Positions 37,810-50,363 of a stretch of DNA of 64,000 bases are shown piece by piece. A program made the translations under genes and the position numbers. Position 1 is the first letter of the stretch, and each line of letters begins with the position of its first letter. Source of the stretch: Spirodela intermedia (lineage: Eukaryota > Streptophyta > Magnoliopsida > Alismatales > Araceae); contig LR746269.1 in assembly GCA_902729315.2 (NCBI GenBank), forward strand, positions 4,867,501 through 4,931,500, written 5' to 3'. The notes under the pieces were generated by a model. That model saw only the letters and a program-made list of their open reading frames with translations. It did not search any database and was not told the origin of the DNA.

Positions 37810-38370
37810 TGATGGGTACCCAAATGTGTTAAAAGATTATGGGAGAAATTATATAATGAAATTAATTGTAATTGACGAAGACTGTTTGAGAATAATAATA
37901 TCAAGGCCCCGAAGCACGTGTTGGAGCGAGGGAAGGGAAAAAAGAAATCTGAATTAAGGAATACTAGGGGAATGGGATAATTAGAAGGATAGTCAAATAA
38001 TTCTTCATAGGAGCCAACTCAATAAGATTATTTTCTAGTTTGCATCTTAGAGATTACAAACTCAATTCTTTTATGCCTCTCTCAAAAGACATCAACAATC
38101 TATTTATATTTCCTCCCTCTTTTTATGTTGACCATTTCAGTATTTCGTTGCTTGATGTCATCTTCATCTAGGCTAATTACATTCATACCCCAATACTCAC
38201 TTCTTCCTTAACTAGGTTGTCTTTTGTGACATTTTCCTTCAGCTTATTGTCTCCACCGTATTCTATTGTGAGACCAGTAAAGGTGTTGTGTTAGTGAACC
38301 ATTTGTGATGTTTTCTATTGGTGGGCCATGGGTGAGATTCTTGTGAGGTGTTGTGGTTAGCACCTCAACA
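37810..38370 (-). repeat. 3' LTR of the Gypsy element
   Basis: On the minus strand it starts TGTTGAGGTGCTAACCACAA and ends with a word ending in CCATCA, so it has TG...CA ends over 561 bp. It shares many words in order with 42690-43040, including acgtgttggag, gagccaactc and gatgtcatc. Confidence 0.7.
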
Positions 38371-38383
38371 GTGCTTCCCCCCA
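38371..38383 (-). other. Polypurine tract of the Gypsy element
   Basis: On the minus strand ggggggaagcac lies directly before the TG of the 3' LTR, the expected place of the plus-strand primer of reverse transcription. Confidence 0.6.
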
Positions 38384-38989
38384 TGAGTTTTACCTAGTTC
38401 ATAAGGTGGAACTCGAAATATTAGCAATAGATGGCTTTTGCAATCCACAAGCCTCATGTTGAACTACTAATACTTTAGATGATCATGTAGTCCAAGCATG
38501 ATGTTCATTGATTTATAATGAGTTGACTAACTTAGGTGAAGTTAAAATTATGACCCTTTTATGTTGTGAGATACGAAAAACTAGATGAGCACTAGAGTTT
38601 TTCAGAAAAATTTAATACACCATCAACCCCATACATAGTAGCACCTTAAATGGACAAAAAAATCTTTAGGCCTTATATACTTGTAGAACAAGAGAAGTTT
38701 ATCAATAAGGTTTAAGACAAAGATACACAAGATCACCTTCGATAAATTCTAAGTCTCGATGATTTAAATTGACATGAGTCTTCATGTGAGTTTAGATCTT
38801 CAAGGTGTTATTTAACTTGAGTGAGTGTGGTATTATGGTTCTGTGAAAATTGGTTTATTTCTTATGAGACTATGAATTAATTAATATAATTTAAAAAGAC
38901 TCCAGAGTTGTAGTTATAATTAGTATATAATTGAGTTGTGTCTTTAGAGGTATTAAAAATTATACTGAACCAATACTTATGCCTATAAA

Positions 38990-39300
38990 AATCATTTGTT
39001 TTAATTACATGAGTGATCTACAATGAATTAATGAAAGTAAACTTTGAATCTCTTATTTTTGGGTGCTAGTAATTGGTTTGACATAGATTGGTCCTTTGAA
39101 GTCTAAATAATTTTTGTGAAAAAAAACTAATGAAAATACAATTACAATTAGTGCTAAGAGATTTTAAAATCATGTGATGTCAAATAATATCTCGAATAAA
39201 AATGTGTGCAATATTGTGTATTGAATAGGGATGACAAAAAAGAAGTAGGCATACTTACTCAAATGATCCACCATAACTAAGATTATCTTCTTGAATTTGT
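38990..39300 (-). pseudogene. Integrase core relic of Ty3/Gypsy type
   Basis: Minus-strand translation gives ILVMVDHLSKYAYF, matching the conserved start of the Gypsy integrase core, and further on an SQKLFRLQRT-like block in another frame. Stops and frame changes show it is dead. Confidence 0.6.
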
Positions 39301-40189
39301 CAATAATTTGGTAAAATTGATTGTTAGATTAGCCAAAATCTCTTTTATTTGGCTAATATATTTTACTAATAGTTACATATTTTCTTACACAATTTTTCAT
39401 TCTAATCTATAAAATATTTTCTAGTAATTCTCATATAGGTGCATAACAACTTGAATGTCTTTGGATTACTTAATCTTAAATCCTTTGAAGAGATTCAAGA
39501 TGAATGTCAAATTCTAAGAGTTTGTCATACCTTTAATAGTTGTCTTAATTGGATCAAGTAATTTAACTAATTTTTGAGGTGTTGTAGAAGTTTGTCTCTG
39601 ATTTGTCGTAGCTGTGGATCTACTCGAGTTTCTAGAAAAATATGATTCATATCTAATAATTTAGGGTGAGATAATTCTATGACTTAAAACCATACACAAT
39701 CGGGTGCTCGTGATAGAACATTGACAATTGTATTTTGTGATCACATCTTAAATATGATTTCAAAATTGAAGTTGAGGATCTTTGAGAGTAACTTTTAATA
39801 TTTTGGTACCACCTATTGTTGCCCTAAATATATTTTAAAGTGAAATCGTTGAATCTTTGTCTCAATTAATGTCTTTATTTTAACGTAATCAAAATAATGA
39901 TCATAAACTCTCTCTCACATTCTTACTAGAGATTTTTGTTAGCAAATAAAACTTGACTAAAGCATGAGATAATTTTTCATCACTACATTAAAACAACACC
40001 CACATCAGGTCCATAAATGTCTACTTTCAATTCAAAAGGTAAAGAAAAATCAACAAGTGAGAGTATTAGGATAATAGTCAATTAACTTAAGTTCATAAAA
40101 AAAAAATCTACTTTTGTTATCCTGTTTGAATGAATTTTTTTTTAGAGATGTTGAGTTAACACTTATGCCTTAATTTTGTACATGGTTAT

Positions 40190-40690
40190 GAATTATTTGT
40201 AATAACTTGTGAGATCGAAAAGTCCACAAAGTTTTCAAAGTGTGGTCAAAGAAGGTCATCGTAATACTATAATAACTTTTTATAGATCAATGGAGACTCT
40301 TTTTACTAAGATATAATGTCAAAGATATGTGATTTAAATTTGCATAAATGATCATTTATTAGGAGTGGTTTGTAATTGATTTTCTTAGAAGAGTTAGAAA
40401 ATTTGGGTAATGTAATCCTTATAATCTTATGTAGTTTTATTGTCAAGTAAAGTATTGTTAAATAATATTATCAAGAAAACGTACAAAATAGTTTATGAAA
40501 ATCTTAATTCGTTACCACTTGAAATGTTATATGGGCATTACGAAAACTCATAATATTTTTCATGAGTTCAGAAAACTATTTATAGAATATCATCAATATT
40601 GATTCAAATCTAATAAGACTCAAATTAAATATGTAACTTTGGAAAAAAATTGTACTTTATTCAATTGTCACCATATTGAGGGCACAATAA
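40190..40690 (-). pseudogene. Reverse transcriptase relic (weak)
   Basis: Short blocks resembling the region ending in the VMP and TFQ motifs of Gypsy reverse transcriptase appear in different minus-strand frames between about 40.5 and 40.6 kb. Position upstream of the integrase relic supports the call, but similarity is low. Confidence 0.35.
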
Positions 40691-42675
40691 CTTATATAAA
40701 AATGTCAAGAGCTTTTTCTAAACAAATAAGGTTGGACTCTAAAATGAGTTTTTGGATATTCTTTAAATAAAATATGCCATACATTTGTCTTTTTAATTCA
40801 TTCTCTAAGTAGTCGTATGTTGACAAACTAAGAGAAAAGGTCCATGACATTATAAAACGTCTAAAAAATTTAATCATAAGGGGGTCAAAATTATGTTCTT
40901 CAAATGATTCGAAAGTTAGAACAATTCGTACTAAACATTTTTTTTTTTAAACATCCAATTAGAGCTTTATAAGAGATGGAGTTTTGGTTTTTTAAAGATA
41001 TTACTTTTAGGGCCACCTTTTTTATTATGTTAAGAATGATAGATTTCTACTTTCAAGGTCAAGTTTGATCTTTTTCATTACTTTGTCTACTAAAGTTTAA
41101 GAATGATATAGACTGTGGCATGTGATAAGATTAATAAGTCTTCATAGATAGATATTCCATATCGATTAGTAGTGATTCCTCTACATATCCATGATCTAAG
41201 TATTCCTCTGATTTCTATAGTAACTTAATAATTTGAAGTCATTAACACCAGAATACCAAGCTTCTTAATGAGATGATAACTAATTAAGCTATTTGTGGCT
41301 CCATTATTGACGAGGATAGTGATATGGCTGCAATTGACTTATTCTTGAAATTTAACACCTTGAGTATGTGTCCTATTTAATAAGAAATTTAAGAAGATGT
41401 CCAAATTATGCAAGGTTGCTTTTCCGTTTTGAGTGTCAAGGTGATTTTTTTATATCTTAACAAATTTGAGTTAATTGGAGTGAATAATATATGTAACTCT
41501 CGGTGACATTTAGTCTTAGAGAAAGTATGTTGTAGTAAAAAAAAAACACAATATTTGGGCTTGACATGCTTACATCTTGGTCATAATAAAGTTAATTTTT
41601 CTTTCTTATGTTTATTCATTCTAATTGAAAAAAAGTATTAAAGCTATACGAGATATTGTATTATAATGTAGAAAGTATTGACCTTCAAAACTCTTTGACT
41701 CCTTGTATTGTAATGTAGAACTCTAAAATTTAATTGATCTTGTGGAATGAGTTTGTCTTGTGACCTCAACTCCAAAAATGTGTCGATCTTTAGTTTGACT
41801 CTTTATGTAGTCAACATAATTTCTTATAGTCTAGTGAGATTAAATGCATATGCTATCATTTTGATGTCATTGCAAAGCTTCTTTAAGATCCCTTCTAATA
41901 TTTCTTTAAGAACATGTAACATCACTTCAATTAGTAACTCAAAATTTTCTCTATAATATTTTACTATGTTTATTTGTGTGACCTTGATAAATTATTGACA
42001 CATAATTCTAGATTATTTGGACATGAAATATATTAGAATTTCACATTTTAGTTCTTCCTAACTTCTAAATGGCCTCCTTTTATCTACCTATTAGAATTAG
42101 TGTATTGATTGTTCATCCAAGTTGAAGTTAACTTCTAATAATCACTCTAGAATTTTAAGGCAATAAATTGAGAAATATATCTCCACTCATAATAACAATT
42201 ATTCTAGATCCTTCATGTTGAGCAATGATAATTTTAGTGTCTTTCAAAGTAACTTTTCTGATGACAACTAGTGGCAATTGATGCCATGTTGATGGGACAG
42301 TCGATGACAATTGAAAGAGATAGTGGTTCGCAAACTATCATTGTGATGTCACATACTATCATTGTTATCTATCTCTTGGTCCAAGGTTGAATAGTTCAAA
42401 ATAAAACTATCTTGTGACCAACTCTTTAAATAGATTGAGATTTATTTTTTCTCGTTATCAAGTTAACTGTAGAGAGGGTTTATTTATCAATGAAGATCAT
42501 CAAAGACTTGAGTGAGTGCTATGAATTGATGTTAGAGTTATGTTTGACTATTTTTCAACTCTCATAACATTTCTACCTAATCTTTGATAATGATGTGTTG
42601 TACTTTTTTTAGTTTCTTCTCCAAGCTCTCTCACTTAAGATCATTTGGCTTATGGCTCATTTGGATCAAAAAGAG

Positions 42676-42688
42676 CTTTGATACTAAT
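42676..42688 (-). other. Primer-binding site of the Gypsy element (tRNA-Met type, degenerate)
   Basis: The minus strand next to the right LTR reads tagtatcaaagct, differing at two positions from the usual plant PBS tggtatcagagc, which pairs with the 3' end of initiator tRNA-Met. Confidence 0.6.
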
Positions 42689-42689
42689 A

Positions 42690-43040
42690 TGATGAGTGCC
42701 TAAATGTTTCAAAAGACTAAGAGAGAGATTATAAAATGAATATGATTATAATTGATTAAGACTACATAAATAAAATAACATTAAAGCCTTGCAACTTACG
42801 TGTTGGAGTGAGGTAAGAGAAAATAAGAAATCAAAACAAAAAATATAAGGGGAATGAGATAACTAGTAGGGCCCTCAAATGACCTTTTAAGAGAGCCAAC
42901 TCTAAAAGTCACTCTCTAATTATCTTCTCATAGATTATGTAATTTTTCTACTCATCTCTCAACCATTTTTATATTTCACCACTTGATGTCATCCTTGTCT
43001 AAGTTGAACACTACTGACTCCTACTTAAATGAGTTATCCT
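42690..43040 (-). repeat. 5' LTR of the Gypsy element (recognisable part)
   Basis: This part aligns with the left LTR through the words acgtgttggagtgagg, gagccaact and ccacttgatgtcatcc. Similarity fades above about 43040. An LTR-start-like word (tattgaagtgttagccacaa on the minus strand) occurs at about 44600-44619, so the outer part may be displaced by inserted DNA or may belong to another element. Confidence 0.6.
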
Positions 43041-46000
43041 CCATGACAATGTGAATTAATTATTATATAATAAATCATCTAATTTTAAAATATATAAATA
43101 TAAAATAAATATAAAATTATATTTTGATAAAATATTTTTTCAAAATAGTAAAAAAATTATATGTCGATCAAACGATATGATATAAGATAATTTTTTTCTT
43201 CAAAGAATAGAAATTTTTATAATTTTTAGATAAAATATTGAAGAGAAAATATATTTAAAAATTCACAAAAAAGGTAAATTTAAGTATTGACATCAGCCCC
43301 CTGACAACGATTTGCATTGAAATAGAGTTCCATCTTGCAATTATTATGTAAACTATTACATATAATTTAACTGATCAAATTAAGATACATAAAAGTTAAA
43401 AAAATCATAATTGACTAAAAAATAATTTTGAAATTTAACATCATATATTTTGACATTAATTAATAACTAATCAAGTTTTCAATAAGTAAAATATAGTTAT
43501 GGTGTTGCAACCGTAATCACTAGAATTTTGAGCATTGTCTATGGCCCCAAAGGTTTTTTTTTAACATAGATGACGTGAAAAATTTCTAGATCTTCTTGTA
43601 AAGGTTAAAAATTTATGAGATGGGTTGATGAAACATCTTTGGTAGTTGTCACCTGTTGAAGTGAAAGTTTGATGATGTTTAGATCCTCAACAATTGTCGC
43701 TTAACAAAGATGAGTTATATGGAGGTAGGCCATATCTCAAGGAGCTTCATCCTCATGTTTGTGTAACAAGAGGAGGCTTGTATCACATTTGGTATGCTTT
43801 GTATAAATGTCAATGCTTTTCAATGGATCACATATTTTTCAACGATGACATGTTTGTTGATCAACTGGAGAGGATTTCTTTGATAAATTAGTGATCTTTT
43901 TATACATAATATTTTGTCAGTTAATAATGATGCTCTACGAATCACATTAATGAAATTATGTTGATAATCAAGTGATTTCAGTGATTTGATCATTAACTAA
44001 CATTCTCTAGAAAAATTATGATTTAATCAGATAAAAAGCATATATTGTGGCCTTGGTAGGATTTGAACTTTTGCTAGTTGTTGACCATGTGAGAGAGGGC
44101 TAACAAATTATCCATACATCTTTAACTCAGTGACATTTTGGGATTATTTACTTCTTATAATGTAAGGATATTTTTTATATTAAAAATATTTAAACAACTC
44201 CAATGAGCATTGGCATGGGTTTGGTCTCACATCAGTTATTTCTTGTTATTTCATATATATATACATATATAATATCAATACCTCTTTTTGTCTTCATACT
44301 TCCTCTCCTGAAAATAAAATGATCATGACCACCTAGGGAGAGGGCTAAGTCAAGTGGGGTCTGCCCCCACATACGTGTGTACCACTCCTTGTCCCATGCA
44401 TGATTGGCCCCGATGACATAGAAGGGAAATGACGCACATGTGCTATGCATGGATCCTTAGCCACTCAAGACCCTAGTTCATGGCTCCCTTGATTGTGCTT
44501 CCAAACTGTGTGCAGGATCTTTTGGGTTATTTGTTAGGTCTTCTGGGCATAGTCAATATTATTCTGGGTTGTCTAGGATCATCTCTCACATAGATGGGTA
44601 TTGTGGCTAACACTTCAATACAGATCTTCAAGATTGTCCACTCCATTATCAATGGAATGAAGAATTAGATAATTGGAACCCTCGTCACCACCGAAAATAT
44701 ATTATATCTCAATATCAAGATAGATGAGTGCTTGGTAGGGTAATCTATACCTTTTATCAGCTCCGTGGAAAGTGAAGTAATAATCTCTCCTAAAATTGAG
44801 GACAAAGGAGCAATGAGCTCGATCTTGGAGGAGGATGAGCATAAAGTAGACACTTTGCTATGACAGAGAGAATAAATAGAACCAAATGATAAGAGGTGGC
44901 CCACAATTGTGGCCGGTGTGAAACACTGCCACGTGGCAATCTCTGGTGCATAGCGTGTCAAAGGACCACGTGGCTAGCACCCAGCCCAGCCCAATTTGGA
45001 GTATGGGCTTCTGAACTGTGGCCCATGTTGAATGTTAGACGTAGACCACCTGACCTGATAAGTTCCCATTACGTGGCTTTAATAATTAAACAAGTTAATT
45101 TAAACGTGGGGAAGAATATAATAAATTATTTAGTGTAAACCAGTTTAAGGTTGATTAAATGGTTACGTCATTCGTGAAGGGTGGTTTCTCGAAGATTCTT
45201 CGTTTTTCTTCTTTCGCAAGAATGGGTGAAAGGGGGAGGTGAGCGGGCATGGTGGTGAGCTTACTCTCTGGTTACGTTTTGGAGATAGAGATCCGTCGGT
45301 TTTAGACTTTTGGGTGGCGATTGGCGGTGACTGGAAGCATTTTCTTTTAATAACCAGAGGGCAGAGAAACGTGTGATCGTTTAGTCCGCTCGTCAACTCT
45401 GCAGATCCTCCTATCTTCCCCTTTGAACGAGGGGGTTTCGATCTCGGAGGGGAATTCTCCATCGTTGCATCTCCTGCCATCGTGAGATCTTCTTCCGGGC
45501 TCAGAAGTAGCATCCTAGATTTTCGGTCTTTCTTCTCTTGTTCCGTTCTCCTTTTGTTTCCTTCCCGTCTCTGTTGCTGATCCTCTCTTCCTCTTTACGG
45601 TTTTTACGTGGTAGAATTAATGTCCCCCCGTTCGTAAGGAGGTATTTAGCTGTGTTTGGCGCTATTTTTCGACGATTCTTTGTCGGATTATGAACCTGGT
45701 TATTGCTATTTATTGTTACCCGCTGATGAGAGGATGCTTGGTCTGAAAATACTTGGGAATGCAGATACTAATTTCTATTTATTGTTGTCCGCTATTTCTT
45801 CTCTGCTCTTCGATGTTTTCTGTCGTGTTCCTCCGTGACCGGTCACTCCATACTTGGATCAAATTTTTATTTATTTAACACTGAGCTACGTGCTAACTGG
45901 AACCAAAATGACGGAAAAAAGATTAAATGGTTCCTATTGCTTTGCCATCTACCAGTTCAATGGAAATATAACGAAAGTCTCACCATTAAGTTTGAATTTT

Positions 46001-46157
46001 TTTTTTGTGTTGAAATAGATGATATTTAAACTTTGGGGGAATGTTAACTTTTGTGGTTTGTGACATATGGATAATTTCATGTCTGAGGTGAATTATGATC
46101 CCTGTTCGAACACATTGAAAATTTTCTATGCAGTTTGATTCGCCTTATTTTTGGAAG
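43041..46157. other. AT-rich repeat debris, then WLM gene promoter and 5' UTR
   Basis: From 43.0 to 44.9 kb the DNA is AT-rich repeat-like sequence with no intact genes; a segment at 44.23-44.62 kb resembles an LTR fragment. From about 45.17 kb base composition changes to that of a gene 5' region, and an acceptor AG at 46133-46134 shortly before the ATG at 46158 implies a 5' UTR intron. The donor is not determined. Confidence 0.5.
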
Positions 46158-49100
46158 ATGGAAAGTGAGAGCATTATCACTGTATCCGTCATTTGGAGAG
46201 ACAAACACATGAAAGTGGAGATGGATGAAAGGTCTTCTGTCAGAGAGCTTGGACAGAAACTACAAAATTTAACAAAAATCAAAGCTGATACCATGCGGTT
46301 GCTTGTTCCACAATCTGCCACTAGGGGTTCCAAGCTCGTTATTCCTTTTTCAGAGGAACACTCAAGTTTAAGATTGGAGGAAATTTCGGTTCTCAAGGTA
46401 CTTTTCATACTTTGCTATCCAGCGTTGCTTGCTTTTCTTTACATTTCACTTTAGAAAAGTTTTGCTCATGGAGTAATATATTATTTATCCAGTGTTATGA
46501 GATAGTACGAGTTTTTTTACTAGATGGATTGCATAAGAGGAAGCCTTCCCTGGAACCATTGCCATTTTGTTACCTGCCTTCTTGAACATGGACGGAAATA
46601 TGATGCTTGAAAGTACTTATTTTGCGATATGTTTTCTCTCGAATGTCAGCATGTCTTGGGCACTCGGAGGTTTTTCGTGAAATATATAGATATCACCAAA
46701 AATAATTTCTGATTACTAATTATCATGGGTCAAATTGAACCTTATATTAATTCTTTAGATCACATAGGTGATGGTGTCGAGCCTTATATAAATACTAGTA
46801 TGAAATAAACTTTGCTGCTCCAAACGAGATACCGTAGTCACCGTGGGTGGAGGTCTGTGGAGATAGAATAGTTGAAGCATTTGAGTAAGAAGAGTTACCC
46901 ATAATGTATGGCCTTCTGGCTGTAAGAAATGAACAGTCTGGGGTATGACACAACAAGCAGGCGGATGCTGCTCTCTGGAAGAAACTGTTGATTTTCTGTG
47001 ACGTTTAATTTCTTTATTTTTTAATTTTCAGGTCCTGGAAATCCAGTCCATAATACTCTGAAACACTTTTCTATGGCCACATACTGAGTGATCCTATGTT
47101 TGAGTTTCTACCCTAGTGTGCTGCAACTTGTTGGAATAACCAAGCTGCTTGTTGGAACAACCGTTGTGATTTAGTAAATTACGTGCCAAGTACGCAAATG
47201 AGGGAATTCTAAGACACCCTATTTTCAGGGATTATTTTATTACCCTTCGCTTGGAATATTTCATCCCTTTTTTGCTCCGAGTCTAAAGCTAAATATTTTA
47301 TGGAAAGACGTTTTTGACATTGCTTCCACGGTTTCGCCGCTGGTCAGTTGTTGCTCTAATGCAGACTCCAATAAACTAGCAACCAGAGGTCAATTTTCTG
47401 TGGTGGTGATAGGTTCCTACTTAGACCAAAGGAAATCTTCCAGAGTTCCATTGAAGACCAGTTAGAGGGTGGAGAAGTTCATTTCGTATTGAGAGGCCTA
47501 GGCACCAATGAGCAAAACTCAGCGTCTTTCATAGACATAGAAAGGGTTCACAGGATGAGGGAAAAGAGCAAGTTTGATTCAGGAAGTCGTAATATTTTTT
47601 CCCGGTTAATATTAGCCATCGATTTGTTGAAACACAATAAAAAATAGGCTGACATCTATATGAAAATATTTCTTGTTGTGTAAGCAGCAGCATTTGTCAT
47701 GACATTCCAACTTAGAAACTTGTTTTTCCATTAAAAACTACGTAAACCAAAATCCTCGGTTATTTTTTATTCCGTAGGAAATAGTACGATCTGGAAGAAG
47801 TTTAGTCCTCGTGATCTGGATAGAGGCCCAGAGGTTGACTTACCTAATGGTCAACATGCCTATCTACAGTGTGGCTCGCAACGGAGACAAAATTGCATTT
47901 AATTTTTTGACCTTTTTCTTTGGCATCTGTATGCAACTACAAAGTGGACGTTTTTGGGCCGTTGACTATGGGTTGGGACTATTTTGGTAGTATATTAAAG
48001 TTCATGCACCTAGCTGCCTCCTGCAGAATATCGAGTTTCATTGTTTGTCTGTTTTCAATGGCAGGGGAAGCCCATTAGAATGATGGGGGTGTTCGAATAC
48101 GAAATCGAGGAAGTTTCTAAAAATAGCTCAAACTCAGATTCGAGAATCCGGGGCTTTGACGAAGAAGAAGAAAGGCTGAGGCGGCGATTGCTGACCGCAC
48201 CCCAATCCTCCCTAAAACTCCCACAAGGGCCCTACATTTTCTGTGATTTCCGTACGCTGACCATACCAGGGATCGAGGTCTGCTCTCCACTCCGTCTTTT
48301 ACTTCTCACTTTACCCGAAATGGTTAGTCTTTTACCTCTTAAACCCCCATTTTCTACTTGCAGCTAAACCCGCCGCCTTCTGAAGCATTGAGAAGAATGC
48401 ACATGCTCGCCTGTGATCCCGGAATCATTGCCATCATGAACAAGGTACATTCCTCAGATTTTCTCAGATTTTCTGCCTTCCTGCTGCTGACACGTGGATT
48501 TTTTAATTTTTAATTTTCCCCTTTCCCTCAGCATCGTTGGCGCGTGGGGATCATGACAGAAATGGCGCCTGTGGGCTACGTGGGCGTCAGCCCAAAGTGT
48601 CTCCTTGGGTTCAACAAGGTAGGTGACCAAATAAGAAACCGATGGTGGGGTTGTGGGAATCCAGATGCTCATTTGACTACTTACAATCCTTTTGCAGAAC
48701 CGTGGGGAGGAGATATCTCTCCGCCTTCGAACCGACGACCTCAAGGGGTTCAGGAAGTATGAGAGCATTAAAAATACTCTCTTTCACGAACTTGTAAGTT
48801 CGAATGCTCCAAGCACTAATCCAGTAGAAACCTTTCCCGAACTATCATTAAAAAAGGGACTCACCTTCCTCCATCTCAGGCTCATATGGTGCACTCCGAA
48901 CATGACGCTGACTTCTACGCCCTCGATAAACAGGTACAGCACTTCAGATATCACCATCACCATCATCATCATCATCTTCTTCTTCTTTCTTCTTCCTGAA
49001 TTAGAAAGTTTCATTCAATGCAGCTGAAGGAGGAGGCGGCTCGGATGGACTGGACAAGGTCTGGAAGCCGCACGTTGACCGGGCACAGAGTCAGAGAGAG

Positions 49101-50363
49101 TTTCGAAGATGTGGTCCCTTCTGGGTCAACCCATCAAAGGAGCTCCCAGAAGCTCGGGGGCAGCTACCTGGGGCCACCAGTCGATCCCCGGGCATCTTCC
49201 GTTGCCGCCGCCCTCGGCCGGCTCCTCAGCGCCGCCGCTGACGGATCGGAAAGAATCTCCGACGCGGCGGTCGAACCAGGCCCGGCTGCCGGAGGAGAAC
49301 TCCTCGAGCCCGATCCCGACGATGGTTCAGACCGGGCCGTAGCCGAGCCCGACCCGGACGATTCCGGGTTTGGAAATGACGGCGCCGCCGGCGGAGGATT
49401 CCTCGAGCCCGATCCCGACGATGGTCCGGACCGGGCCATGACCGAGCCAGACCCGGACGATTCCCTATTTGGAAATGGCGGCGACGCCGGCGGAGGATTC
49501 CTCGAGCCCGATCCCGACGATGGTCTGGACCGGGCCGTGGCCGAGCCCGACCCGGACGATTCCGGGTTTGGAAATGGCGGCTCAGCTGGCGGAGAATTCC
49601 TCGAGCCCGACCCCGACGATGGTCCCGACCGGGCCATGACCGAGCCAGACCCGGACGATTCCGTATTTGGAAATGGCGGCGCTGCTGGCCCAGAAACAGA
49701 AACGGAAGGAAGTTCTCCCTTTGGGGAGCTTGAAGAGCCCGCTGCGGCGATGTGCAGACGTCTCCAGAAGGCCTTCGAGGCGCTGCGATCCGAGGCGCCA
49801 CCCTCCGAGGCCGTCTCATCTCTCGACACCCTCCTCAAGATCATCAGGTCAGATCCCCCACCCTCAATGAAGAGAGAATGAGAGAGAGAGACACAATCAA
49901 TTGGCTCTGACGGGCTTTCTGCGTGCTCCTCTAGGAACGTTATCGATCATCCCGAAGAGGCAAAATTCAGACGGCTGCGGAAGGTACTACTCCCCCTATC
50001 TTTTCCCAATTCAGAAGCCAGATTGAATCTTTGTTTCCTTTTACTGAATCCTCTGGGGGGAATGCTCTCTCAGGCCAATCCGCTGATCCAACGCCACGTC
50101 GCCAGCTACCAGGGTCAGCGCATTTCCTCCCGTGAATCATCATCATCATTATCTCTCTAATAATAATGATCATAGTAATGAGGCTAGTGAATAGTTAAAT
50201 TAATAATAATCTCTGGGTTTGGATGGGGGCAGCTGCAATGGAGATCCTGGCGGTGGTGGGCTTCTGCGAGGACGTTGTGGCCGAGGAGGCGTTCATCGTC
50301 TTGAAGAGGAACGACCCAGGCCTGCTCTGGCTCGCCAAGTCAACGTTGGAGGTGAGACTGTAA
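46158..50363 (+). CDS. Ubiquitin-like / WLM / PUB domain metalloprotease (Wss1-like)
   Basis: Ten exons join in phase: 46158-46397, 48065-48277, 48364-48444, 48532-48618, 48698-48793, 48880-48933, 49024-49847, 49935-49983, 50074-50113, 50233-50363, encoding about 604 residues. An N-terminal ubiquitin-like fold (ITVSVIWRDKHMKVEMDERS) is followed by the WLM zinc protease domain with the motif HELAHMVHSEHD: His237, Glu238, His241 and His247 form the HExxHxxxxxH site, which is split by intron 5 between Leu239 and Ala240. Relatives such as yeast Wss1 degrade proteins crosslinked to DNA and bind SUMO and Cdc48. Exon 7 then has four acidic 33-residue repeats with eight EPDPDD motifs. The C-terminus is a PUB domain (RRLQKAFEALRS through AMEILAVVGF), a fold that binds p97/Cdc48. 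The final exon could alternatively splice at its internal GTGAGA before the TAA. Confidence 0.92.
49301..49696 (+). repeat. In-frame 99-bp tandem repeat (4 copies) in the WLM protease
   Basis: Four 33-codon units start at 49301, 49400, 49499 and 49598. Each encodes a LEPDPDDG half and an EPDPDDS half followed by FGN and a Gly/Ala-rich turn. Units 1 and 3 share RAVAEPDPDDSGFGN, while units 2 and 4 share GPDRAMTEPDPDDS, so a 198-bp dimer is the larger unit. Confidence 0.95.

Larger units (their letters stand above)
37810..43040 (-). mobile_element. Decayed Ty3/Gypsy LTR retrotransposon (minus strand)
   Basis: Two similar terminal repeats (37810-38370 and 42690 to about 43040) flank about 4.3 kb of AT-rich DNA full of stops. 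On the minus strand the right LTR is followed by a primer-binding site resembling the initiator tRNA-Met complement (42676-42688, tagtatcaaagct), and the left LTR is preceded by a purine tract (38371-38383). Inside, reverse-transcriptase-like traces (about 40.2-40.7 kb) precede an integrase trace (about 38.99-39.3 kb), the order typical of Ty3/Gypsy. No intact frame survives, so it is non-autonomous and old. The outer end of the right LTR is not clearly defined. Confidence 0.75.

Noticed and set aside
43694-43891. 65-residue plus-strand frame in the AT-rich repeat region
   Set aside because: It begins without context, has no partner exon and lies in repeat debris; chance frame or element fragment.
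44030-44130. tRNA-like sequence (agttcaaatcc box B-like word on the minus strand)
   Set aside because: The 5' and 3' ends do not pair into an acceptor stem and box A is poor; at most a tRNA or SINE relic.
45163-45513. 116-residue minus-strand frame before the WLM gene
   Set aside because: It lies in the probable 5' UTR/promoter of the WLM gene and has no similarity that I recognise.
49301-49696. Regular repeat array that could suggest a CRISPR-like structure
   Set aside because: Units are contiguous without unique spacers, in frame within a eukaryotic exon, and encode repeated acidic peptides.
49164-49844. Antisense frames of 197-226 residues with Ser/Gly or Arg repeats
   Set aside because: They are the reverse reading of the 99-bp coding repeat of the WLM protease and carry no domain.
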